This document shows positions 55,042 to 64,000 of a DNA stretch of 64,000 nt, piece after piece. Within the stretch, counting starts at the first letter, position 1; every line of letters starts with the position of its first letter. Location: assembly GCA_020137815.1 (NCBI GenBank), contig CM035358.1, forward strand, positions 1,483,033 to 1,547,032, given 5' to 3'. This stretch comes from Hormiphora californensis (taxonomy: Eukaryota; Ctenophora; Tentaculata; Cydippida; Pleurobrachiidae). The notes below the pieces were generated by a model. It made no database searches, was not told where the DNA came from, and was given only the letters and a program-made list of their open reading frames with translations. The translations under genes and the position numbers were made by a program.

Positions 55042-57480
55042 TTAAACTTGTTCATGGTGCTCCAGGATAGTACATTTAACAATCAATGTCTCCACTGCAC
55101 TGAAATCCTTGCAGTTTACAGCCATCAGCAGAGGTAGGGCCATCTAAGGACCAATGTTAGCTTGATGCACAACAGGGAGATTACGGCTTAGCTCCGTGGG
55201 TGCCTTAACCGACTTCAACAGTCCCGTGATGATGAAAAAACATGTGCCCTCCCTCCCTTGATTGTGGGAACCATAGGAAGAGTGAACTCGTCTAGATTAT
55301 CTGCCGTAATGATCACACCTGAATTGAAAACCGTTACATATTTGAGAGATAGAGAGAGATAGTGCACATAAAATAACGTTGTGCGACGTGACTCCCACGT
55401 GAATTTTGGCCGCTCCCACACTGTACTTGTTTTGTTCGGGGAAGGAGGGTCGAACAAGACAACACTGTACCTGGAAAATGGCGAGTTTCAGGTGTCCATG
55501 TCGTTGTAGTTCATCACACACCTTGGCAATTTAAAGTTGTCGTGGGGAAGGTCGTGGAAGGTCTAACGTGGTCAATAATACCTGAGAAAAGACAGAGATT
55601 TTAGTAACGATCTTAGTGTGTGTCCGTTTGTGAGTATGACATGGTGTGATAGTGTCCGTTCGTGAATAATGCTCTGAGGGGTATTTTGTAGAGTCCGAGG
55701 GGTTTCTAGTGGATATATTGGTGTATTTAGGGGGGTTTTAGGGGCATCTAGCAAGTGAGAGTGAGAGGTGACGTGGGCTTATAATTGTTAAGCACGGTGT
55801 ACCCTCTCTTTTTGGGAAGGGGGAGGGAGAGAAAGAGGGTACCTGACTCCTGAGTAGTTGAGAGTGAGAGGTAGCGTGGGCTAACTGAGAGATGGGGTAA
55901 TAAATAAGGATTGGGCAGCCGGTAGCTTTAAAATTAGGGTGGGGTACTAAGTACTAACATGAATGTTGGAGATGGCGATGTTGGTCTTGATAGCGATGTA
56001 GCATTTAGCGATGGAGAGATAGCATCTAGTGATGCAAAGATTAGATCTCTAGATAGAGATAGAGAGATAACATCTAGGTTAGAATCTAGGTGGAATAAAA
56101 GGTGATGAGAGGTGCAGTGGGTTAGAAAGGGTCAAGAGATTTTGTGGTTTGGTAGGGGTCGAGATGTGGGTTAAAAGAGGTCCAGAGATGGGATAGAATT
56201 GGGATACGAGAGATGGGTTGGAAGGGGTACGAGAGATGGGTTAGAAGGGGTTGAGAGTTGGGTTAGAAGAGGTCGAGGGGTGAGTAATAACTTAGAAGGG
56301 GTCGAGGGAAGGGATACGAGAGGTAGGTTAAAGGGGGTCGAGACTCGAGAGGTGGGTTAGAAGGGGTACGAGAGGTGGGTTAAAACTTAGAAGGCTAATG
56401 GGTCCACGGTGAGTTACTAGGGGTCGAGAGGTGGGTTAGAAGGGGTCGAGGAAAGGGTAACTACTTCGTAGGGGTCGAGAGGTGGATTAAAAGGGGTCGA
56501 GAGGTGGGTTAAAAGGGGCCTAGGGGTGAGTTAGAAGAGGTCGAGGGGTGAGTTAGAAGGGATCTAGAGGTGAGTTAGAAGGGGTCTAGCGGTAGGTTAG
56601 AAGGGGTTAAGAGGTGGATTAAAAGGGGTCGAGAGGTGGATTAAAAGGGGTCGAGAGGTGGGTTGAAAGGGGTTGAAAAATGAGTTAGAAGGGGTCGAGG
56701 TGGGTTAGAAGGGGTACGGGAGATGGATTAGAAGGTCCGACCCCTTCTAACCCACCTATCGGAAGGTGGGTTAGAAAGGGTCGAGGGATGGGTTAGTAGA
56801 GGTCGGTAGGTGGGAAAGAAGGGGTTAAAAGGGGTACGAGAGGTGGGCTAGAACATAGAAGGGGCCAAAAGGGGGTTAGAAGGAGCCCAGAGGTGAGTTA
56901 CTAGGCCTAGGGGTCGAGAGGTGGGTCAGAATGGTACTAGAGTTGGGTTAAAAGTGTTCAAAGGGTGGTTTAAAAGGGGTCGAGAGGTAAGTTAGAAGGG
57001 ATCCGGAGGTGGGTTATTAGGGAGCTGAGAGATTTGTTAGAAGGGGTTGAAGGGTGGGTTAGAAGGGTTCAAGGAGTGGGGTAGTAATTAGTAGGGGTCG
57101 AGAGGTGGTTGATTTAGGAGGGGTTCAGAGTTGGGTTAGAAGGGGCTTCAAAGGTGGGTTAGAAGAGTCCAGAGGTGAGATATGATAGAGAGGTTTCAGC
57201 GGGAGTTAGTAGGGAGCTGACTGCTGAGGTAAAAGGACTCAGACGTGGGTTAGAAGGGGTCCACATGTTGCTTAGTAGGGGTCCAGAGGTGGATCCATGC
57301 TAACCCACTTCTAGACTAGAACCACTTACCAGGGTCTGTGAATCCATCAATAAAGATCTGCTGGCGATGAGAAGCGGCTGTGAACGGTTCCCCTACTCAG
57401 GTGTTTAGCTCATAGTACGTTGGCCCAGTAATAGTATCTTGACCCAGTAATTTGGTTTCCGGAACGGAATCTGAGAGAGT
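55042..57480 (-). pseudogene. Decayed multi-exon gene, family not recognised
   Basis: Exon-like pieces on the minus strand: about 57460-57338 (GPTYYELNT, an in-frame TGA, then GEPFTAASHRQQIFIDGFTD, ending at a GTAAGT donor); about 55535-55472 (VCDELQRHGHLKLAIFQ, GTACAG donor); about 55319-55250 (VIITADNLDEFTLPMVPTIK); and 55143-55042 (MALPLLMAVNCKDFSAVETL..., stop TAA). They look like real protein but do not join into one open frame. The intron between the first two pieces is filled by a degenerate minisatellite of about 1.7 kb. The last piece has an ankyrin- or helical-repeat flavour, which is only an impression. Confidence 0.3.
56100..57310. repeat. Large degenerate G-rich minisatellite, unit about 22 bp
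   Basis: More than 40 imperfect copies of GGTGGGTTAGAAGGGGTCGAG with many point changes and length variants. The plus strand is strongly G-rich with almost no C. It contains one inverted pair of CTTCTAACCCACC blocks near 56735-56775. No coding content. Confidence 0.92.
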
Positions 57481-57637
57481 ATTTTGTTACTAACATTTGA
57501 TAAAACTATCAGAGGGGGTTCAAAGGCGGGTCCAGAGTTGAGCTAGAAGGGATTCAGAGGTGGGTTAGCAGGGAGATGAGGTAAAAGGGCTCAGAGGTGG
57601 GTTATAAGGGGTCCATATGTTGATTAGTTGGGGTCCA

Positions 57638-58682
57638 GAGAGAGAGAGATAGAGATAGAGATGGAGATGGAGATCTATCTATCTATCTACGGAGTGCCTG
57701 GGCTTTCCAACGGCAAGCCTACAGAGGACTATCGCGAAGCGATATCGCCGGCACTAGGAGAATAGCCCCCCTCCCCTCCCACCATCAGGAACTACACAGG
57801 CAGGTTCACATTATAGGTTGAAGAATGGAGATGGCGATAGAGATGGAGAGATCTAGAGAGAGAGGTCTAGAGATGGAGATCTAGAGATGGAGATCTAGAG
57901 ATGGAGATCTAGAGATGGAGATCTAGAGATGGAGATCTAGAGATGGAGATCTAGAGATGGAGATCTAGAGATGGAGAACTAGAGATGGAGAACTAGAGAT
58001 GGAGAACTAGAGATGGAGAACTAGAGATGGAGATCTAGAGATGGAGATCTAGAGATGGAGATCTAGAGATGGAGAGATCTAGGGAGAGAGAGATCTAGGG
58101 AGAGAGAGATCTAGGGAGAGAGAGATCTAGGGAGAGAGAGAGATCTAGGGAGAGAGAGATCTAGGGAGAGAGAGAGAGATCTAGGGAGAGAGAGAGATCT
58201 AGGGAGAGAGAGATCTAGGGAGAGAGATCTAGGGAGAGAGAGATCTAGGGAGAGAGAGATCTAGGGAGAGAGAGATCTAGGGAGAGAGAGATCTAGGGAG
58301 AGAGAGATCTAGGGAGAGAGAGATCTAGGGAGAGAGAGATCTAGGGAGAGAGAGATCTAGGGAGAGAGAGATCTAGGGAGAGAGAGATCTAGGGAGAGAG
58401 AGATCTAGGGAGAGAGAGATCTAGGGAGAGAGAGATCTAGGGAGAGAGGTCTAGAGATGGAGATCTAGAGATGGAGATCTAGAGATGGAGATCTAGAGAT
58501 GGAGATCTAGAGATGGAGATCTAGAGATGGAGATCTAGAGATGGAGAACTAGAGATGGAGATCTAGAGAGGGAGATCTAGAGATGGAGATCTAGAGATGG
58601 AGATCTAGAGATGGAGAGATCTAGAGAGACTCTAGAGAGAGGTCTAGAGAGAGATCTAGAGAGAGATCTAGACTCTAGAGAG
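57638..58682. repeat. Compound GA-rich minisatellite (GATCTAGAGATGGA and GATCTAGGGAGAGAGA units)
   Basis: After short GATAGA runs at 57638-57690 comes unique sequence, then from about 57840 an array of 14-base GATCTAGAGATGGA units. A central block of about 25 16-base GATCTAGGGAGAGAGA units (58075-58450) follows, then the 14-base units again. The symmetrical A-B-A layout points to expansion from inside an older array. Unit boundaries carry BglII-type AGATCT words. Confidence 0.93.
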
Positions 58683-58684
58683 AT

Positions 58685-59990
58685 ATTTTTTATTATTATT
58701 ATTAAGTCTAAAAATGTATACATTGCATTAACTCAACATATACGCCCCTTTTTGTGGGCAATTTGGATAGTCCTTTCGATTTAAAATTCAATGGTTAGAG
58801 TTCACTTAGCCACATTTAATGACCCCCTTACTAATCCAATAACGTCCATTCGGATTATCTCGTTTTAGTTCTTTCAGAGTATCAACAAGAGATTTCCGCT
58901 CTCGCTGTTCGTCTGGTGATAGGTCGGGAGAGAGAAAAACGGATGAAAACTTCTCTGAACTCTGCAGCTGCTTTGCTTTCCGAAGAAGCTGCAGCAAGGA
59001 TTCCCTTCTTTCAAGGGTGACGATAACAGGTCTCGCTCGGTCATCAGTCCTTAGGCCAACCCGCTTTGTGGAGGTCACGACAGGTTTCTCATTTAGCTCA
59101 GCAAAGATATCCTGAACTTCATGATCAGTAGCCCTGGCAGTGGTTTCTGGAAGCCCAAATAAAACCAAATTCAGCTTTCTATCCGGAGTTGTTCTTTCAG
59201 TTGGTGGAGAGGAAACTGTCGCCTTCTTCCATGCTTCCTTCAGGCGAGATGGAGCAATAGCAGCTGAACAATTCTGTACAAGGACCTTGGAGTAGTCATG
59301 CAACTGCTTTTGGACAGACTCTGACATCGAGTTGTTTTCACGTTTTTGTACTTCAATCAAACTATTTTGTGCTTCTATCAGCTTCCCTTGCAATGCAATC
59401 CTTGCTACCCGATGCTTGTCGACTTCTTCTTTGAACGTGCTAAGTTCTTTCTGTACCTCCTCCAGTTTCCTATTACAGTCCTCCAGTTGCAGGCGTTCTT
59501 TCGTTCTAGCACTTTCATAGGTCTTCATCTTAGTTTCACTTAATCGTTTCTCATTCCCTATTTCCCTCCCTAACTGGAGAATGTGACGACAGAGTTTCTT
59601 AGTGATAGCCTGGAGTTTTTCTGCATGGTACTCCTTCAACTTGTAATCTAGTGGTAGTGCTCCCTCAATATATTGACGCTCATTATCCTCCGTGTCCTTT
59701 TCCAAGATCTCGTTTAGTAAATCCTCTACCGCTTCTCGCTCGTGTTGACGATTCAGAGTTCCTTTCTTTACCAACATTACATCACTCATTGCACTAAACA
59801 GTGTACTTCTCATCGTACTACCCAAACATTCTCCTATACTTGAAGATTTCTTGGGCTTCTCCATCGTCGTCATAGCTTGGGACTGCCCCTACGGGCGGTT
59901 CCGCCATCCTAGGGACATATCTCAAATTAATAGAGATAGAGAAAGAGCTGAGGTGAATAAATCAAGGAATTCAACTTACAGTTTTATCCT
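58685..59990 (-). mobile_element. ORF1-only retroposon
   Basis: A minus-strand unit with one complete LINE-type ORF1 (58806-59873), a short 3' UTR and a TTATTATTATTATT-type tail (58688-58706 on the plus strand), but no reverse transcriptase anywhere downstream. The tail abuts the minisatellite. The tail and layout suggest a non-autonomous LINE derivative, comparable in design to HAL1-like elements. The 5' border is not defined. Confidence 0.6.
58806..59873 (-). CDS. LINE ORF1-type coiled-coil RNA-binding protein
   Basis: An intact 355-codon frame from ATG 59873. Residues about 90-200 form a long Glu/Lys/Leu coiled coil (ESARTKERLQLEDCNRKLEE, EVQKELSTFKEEV). The C-terminal part, about 225-355, matches the RRM/CTD arrangement of L1-like and other LINE ORF1 proteins: LNLVLFGLPE, KRVGLRTDDRARPVIV, LLRKAKQLQSSEKF, VFLSPDLSPDEQRERK and a final GRYWISKGVIKCG. 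Such proteins trimerise by the coiled coil and bind element RNA as chaperones. No stop or frameshift is seen. It could be a domesticated gene, but the AT-rich 3' tail favours a mobile origin. Confidence 0.75.
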   Translation of the reverse strand: MTTMEKPKKSSSIGECLGSTMRSTLFSAMSDVMLVKKGTLNRQHEREAVEDLLNEILEKDTEDNERQYIEGALPLDYKLKEYHAEKLQAITKKLCRHILQLGREIGNEKRLSETKMKTYESARTKERLQLEDCNRKLEEVQKELSTFKEEVDKHRVARIALQGKLIEAQNSLIEVQKRENNSMSESVQKQLHDYSKVLVQNCSAAIAPSRLKEAWKKATVSSPPTERTTPDRKLNLVLFGLPETTARATDHEVQDIFAELNEKPVVTSTKRVGLRTDDRARPVIVTLERRESLLQLLRKAKQLQSSEKFSSVFLSPDLSPDEQRERKSLVDTLKELKRDNPNGRYWISKGVIKCG

Positions 59991-60231
59991 TTAAAGAGAG
60001 TAGTACAACTCCAATTGATCGCATTGAAGATCAGGAGCATGAAAGCAACGATCAACGATTTTGGTATCTTATTGGTATCTTCTTGGTGCGATGGGTCTTC
60101 GGTTCGATCTTGTTCCACACCACTGACCACACCTAGTGCTCATCACATTCATATCGATTATCGAAGCTTTTGTCATCCAATAGCTACTTTGAAATGTTAC
60201 AGTTATTCAAGGTTGAAAATTGAAAGGTAAG

Positions 60232-60370
60232 GATATACAAATACAAATACAAATACAATTATAATTTATATCCCGCTTTTGGGCCTATGCATTGTTAGTG
60301 CTAGGAGGACGCGTTTCAATCAGTCGATTGAAGCAACGCACCCACCACTAACAAGCCTTCTAAAGCGGCT
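60232..60370 (-). mobile_element. 5'-truncated LINE-B 3' end
   Basis: 139 bases nearly identical to LINE-B 50213-50350: the ATACAAATACAAATAC tail, TTATATCCCGCTTTTGGGCC, the 3' hairpin and CCTTCTAAAGCGGCT. Similarity ends sharply at GCGGCT. Strong 5' truncation is typical of LINE insertion. A SINE borrowing the LINE tail is an alternative. Confidence 0.85.
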
Positions 60371-62191
60371 CTTATAGGATTATAAGATCCTAAAGGCCTT
60401 AAAAAACCGTCGGCAGTCATTCGATATAATATATATAAATGTATGTAGAAAATAAGGGTTATAAAATATCTAATTAAGAAATAGCGTAATTAATTCGTTG
60501 AGTGATTAAGTAGTTAGATAATTGAGAAATTAACTAGTTAGATAATTGATAATTAACTAGTTAGATAATTAACTAGTTAGATAATTAACTGTTGATTAAT
60601 AAGTACATAGTGTAAATACTAAGTAAGTAGTATAGTTTAATAATTAATTCAAGTAAAAGGCTAGTGATCTAAAAAGGAGGCGAATAGCTAAGTAATTAGT
60701 TAATGGATAAAGTAACTGTAACAGGATAACCGATAAGGTAATACACACTAACCATATTAATTGCTATATAAGGTTATGATCTAATAAATGGCCTATGGAA
60801 AATTCTAAAGAAGCTGGTAATAAATTAATGAATAACGAGGTAGAAAAATAAAAAGCAAGAGACCAGAGGTCAGTCAGATAGGTTAAATACAAAGCTGTTA
60901 ATAAATTAATTAATTGGAGCGGTAAAAAAATAAAAAGGCAGGAGACCAGTGCAATGGCCAGTCAGAATAAGTTAATTAATGCGGTTGGGTTTAAAATTTA
61001 ATGTACGATAAAAACGTTAAGCTAATTATAGTAAGCTGTAAGATAGATAACTGTACTAGACGTAAGTATTTAGGTTCTAATTTAAAGTAATTTTAAGGTA
61101 ACTAGGATAGAGAAGATATAAAATTAACTTAGAAACTCTAGAGTCTATTCTCCACACACACTCGTATAAAGTCCATGTATGTTTATCGTCTTGATGTCTT
61201 CGAGAACGTAATACCCTCCGTGATGTTCACTGAACATTGTTCAGGCTGGCTCACTCGCTCGCTCAAAGAACCTATGACTCTACTCTAGCCAGAAAGGAAA
61301 GAAACTCAACACACACTGTCACAATACAACCAGAAAATATACTCGAAAAACTCGACACTCTTGACATGATATCAGACCCCTACTCTACTCATATGTTGGA
61401 GGAAAGGACTTCAGATGATGATGTAGTTATAGGGGATGTAGTCAAAATAGGAATGTAGTAATGATACGCGATAAAGCTAGTAGCTACATAACCCTGGTGG
61501 TGGCAGCAAGGTATTACGTACTCTCAACGTACTGTGAGAGGTCGCCCGGCCCACTGCTGTCTCATATATCATCTTCAGGCCTGTCCTAAAGACTTTTAAA
61601 AGTGTCCACGGGTCGACTTTAAAGCTGTAACAAAGTCAAAAGCTGGGCCAAGCTGGGACGAAATGAAAAAAATATCGCGTAAACACGCGCCGCGGCGTCA
61701 ATTATTCAACTTTGGGACAATTTAAGCCATATCTCCACGAGTTTGTATCCAATCTTCATGTTCTTGGAACCGTTGGAAAGAGCTGACAATTTCCTATCCA
61801 GCAAGCTTTAGAACGTCGAAATTGATGAAGAAATGAGAGAGATATGACGTCAAACGTCAACGTAACTCGGAAATATTCGCAGTGAATAATAAAAAACGAG
61901 CCGCGCAAGGTAAATTTGGACGTAACGCGCGAAAACTTTGACTGGCCATAACTCTGGCCAATTAAGGCCAATTAACTTCAATTAAAAACAGGGAGGTAGA
62001 AGACATCAAGGACTATCGACTGGCGTTGGAATTTTGTCAAACGGACTTCAGGTGCCGGAGATATAGCGCCCGCCAAAATCACGGTCGCAAAGTTATGTCG
62101 TGTCTCAAAGGGGGTCTACCGCGCGTACCAACCCCCAGGCCCCTAGAAGCCGTGGAAAACGCGCGCACTTGGGGTCTGCAGCGCATGCCAA
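60371..62191. other. AT-rich region without a clear gene
   Basis: 60500-60600 has TTAGATAATTAACTAG-like short repeats, and 60780-61000 a loose duplication containing AAATTAATTAATTGGAGCGG. An open acidic frame of about 70 codons at 61237-61458 (TIQPENILEKLDTLDMISD) could be an isolated exon, but it lacks a partner. 61600-62190 is richer in CG words and resembles other repeat-rich patches. Confidence 0.45.
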
Positions 62192-62235
62192 GTGTAAACG
62201 CTGTGTAAATACTGAACTTTTTTAGGGATCCCTAT
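62192..62235 (-). repeat. 44-bp inverted repeat, right copy
   Basis: Exact reverse complement of 54081-54124. Beyond it to the right lies a CG-word-rich sequence up to about 62350. Confidence 0.93.
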
Positions 62236-62737
62236 TGACAAAAATGAAAAATTTACCACGCGCGCAGTAAAAGACAAGTTTTAGCGCCGCGCAGATTTAA
62301 CGCGCAAATAACGCGTCTCTTGTGATCGCGCCGCGCGAATAAATTTCATTTTGTCGACGCGATCGCGAAATCTTCAAAAGTTTTCTTGAAAAAAGTTTGG
62401 GTTCTCATAAAAAAAGTTCCAACTTCGTTGATGAACAGGGGCGGATCAAGGCCAAGGACTGAAGAACTTCACGACCTTGCTTGTTTGGAGTACGTTGACA
62501 GATTTGGGAAGAAAAGATCTTGCTTACAATGTTTATGCAACTGTAGTGCGCTCGATTCAGCGTGTGACAGTCTCCTTGCGTGCGACTACACTGACACCGA
62601 AGAAGGTTCGTATTTCAGTCCATGTAAAAAATATATCGACCCATCTACTCAAGAAACAAACTTTCATGACGCCCAATTTTATCCCAGTTTTAGAGGAGAT
62701 AACTGATCGTTTTCGTATTCCGTGGTTTGGAGGCGCC

Positions 62738-63623
62738 ATGAAAGTCAACAATCACGGCGTATCAGTCACAGCACTGTTTTGTTTCTTTTTAGTGCTGGGA
62801 AGTTACAACGCAGTCACTCTCCTAATTGCAAGTAAGTGCTGTATTAAAAGACGAAGTGGTGCAATGCTTGAAATAGCTTGTTATTGTTAATCAGTTCAAA
62901 CATAGTTGGAAACAATTGATAATCATAATCGTTCTGATGCCATAGCTAATGAAAACCCCGCCTTCCAGGTGTTATTTTGACCCTGTATTTGGTGCGAATG
63001 TACCGATACATAAGGAGGAGTGGTGTTAAGACGATCTACTTCTTCTTGCTCAGTATGCTCCACACTGTTACTTCTCTAGTGCTATACAGCTGTAAGGTAA
63101 GATGCTTTTAGATTTATTCCAAAGAATAACGTCGACCTTCGATTATCCCTTATCTCTCCACTACTGTACATTAGATGAGTTTTGTCGCCCACAGCTTAAA
63201 TTAAAGTTCAATATGTTGCTCAATCTCATTTCTATCTCTTCCATGCTTTCTGAACTCTCTTCTTCATTAAATCAGTGTGTACAAGCAGGAAAGAATTTTG
63301 TAGTGAGCGAGAGAGAGAGAAGGAGAGAGCGTTAATTAACCACACAAGTAGGAAATTTAACAAGAATGAGGACTGGCCCCATTTTGTGCCCCGAACCAAC
63401 TCCTACTTTGCCATATTAACTTTCTCTCAATCTTGTATTTCCTGTTGGTGCAGCACTGTATGTGGACCGTGCAGAACTGTACTCAGGATTACAATTTTCA
63501 AATCCTTCCCATGCTAACCTTTTTTCTGTTTTGCAGATTTTTGCAGAAGCGGACACAGTTCATATCTACTACTTCTACTTCTGGTTGATGGTCTACCTTT
63601 CAGTTCTATACGCATTCAAACAG
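62738..63623 (+). CDS. Multi-pass membrane protein, unidentified; 3' end outside window
   Basis: Three exons fit together with correct phases: 62738(or earlier)-62831, 62969-63096 and 63537-63623, followed by a donor (CAG then GTACAG). They encode at least three hydrophobic helices: VSVTALFCFFLVLGSYNAVTLL, then a helix with SVILTLYLVRMYRYIRRS, then TIYFFLLSMLHTVTSLVLY, then VHIYYFYFWLMVYLSVLYAF. The basic loop MYRYIRRSGVK between helices would face the cytosol. The layout could be the start of a seven-helix receptor-like protein, but I recognise no family signature. Upstream, two overlapping frames are open (62386-62706, Cys-rich; 62477 onwards, continuous with the first helix), so the true start and ectodomain are unresolved. 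Confidence 0.55.
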
Positions 63624-64000
63624 GTACAGGTATTGCGTGTAGATTCTTTCCAGTTTCCGGGACTGGGTTATGACGTGGGAAGGTGGGGTTATGGAGTACA
63701 GATTTGTGCAGGACTTTGCTTTGCAACATGCATAAATATTCAGCATAAATATTGTAACTTGAGGAGTGAGAACAAGGGGGTCAGACGCAATCACAAGAAT
63801 ATGTTTTTTGTTTTTTTAACCAACATAAAGAAAGTAGTAGTATTCTGAGTAGAACGGCTGGTCCCAGTTCTGAGTAGCTAAAAGCAATGACACACTCACA
63901 TATTCCAACTAACATGACATCAATATGATCTCACCACCCCTTCCTCTCCCAGGTCCCAAGATTTGATCTAACCCTCCCTCTCCTCCCAGGACCCAGGTTT

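Noticed and set aside
61237-61458. 73-codon acidic ORF as an independent gene
   Set aside because: No ATG-supported start, splice partner or recognisable motif. Kept only as a note in the region description.

Overview
The window is animal nuclear DNA. The genes are split by short GT-AG introns, the two long retrotransposons are apurinic-endonuclease LINEs, and the recognisable proteins are metazoan (ECSIT, a PIM-like kinase, VPS53, WRAP73, a family 92 glycosyltransferase, a long Ig/Sushi ectodomain). The compact introns and the abundance of minisatellites and (GA)n tracts would fit a non-bilaterian such as a sponge. That placement is a guess, because no marker in the window fixes the species.

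Layout. 1-3.7 kb: a LINE (LINE-A, plus strand) with an uninterrupted endonuclease/reverse transcriptase ORF. 3.7-15.2 kb: a minus-strand gene of at least 24 exons, with a Cys-rich N-terminus, a GCC2/GCC3-like module, a Sushi domain and about 16 Ig-like domains; it leaves the window under LINE-A. Its introns hold minisatellites, a 253-bp palindrome and a hAT-like MITE. 15.9-17.4 kb: a weakly supported hypothetical minus-strand gene. 17.4-27 kb: gene-poor, with long GA/CT tracts. 27.5-32.9 kb: a six-exon PIM-like kinase, the only complete non-transposon gene on the plus strand. 34.5-48.1 kb: a minus-strand cluster of a possible DUF2358/C6orf136-like gene, WRAP73, VPS53 and ECSIT. 49.0-50.0 kb: an intronless family 92 glycosyltransferase. 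50.2-53.9 kb: a second, frameshifted LINE (LINE-B, minus). 54-62 kb: a repeat-dominated block bounded by a perfect 44-bp inverted repeat. It holds a decayed gene, large minisatellites, an ORF1-only retroposon and a truncated LINE end. 62.7-64 kb: the start of an unidentified multi-pass membrane protein gene.

The most unusual signal is in the Ig gene. Three of its minisatellites sit directly on exon-intron borders. One 45-bp array (15 codons per unit) repeats the 5' splice donor of its exon nine times, always in frame. Another 35-bp array repeats the 3' splice acceptor about 14 times. A third 24-bp array begins just inside a donor. If the extra sites are used, the ectodomain would vary in length through VNTR-encoded alternative splice sites.

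The conserved genes are housekeeping (GARP tethering, mitochondrial complex I assembly, centrosome/cilium, glycosylation) and do not form one pathway. Several apparent one-base frame breaks (Ig gene exon 16, VPS53 exon 6, LINE-B) may be real decay, unusual introns or residual assembly errors. The sequence alone cannot decide.
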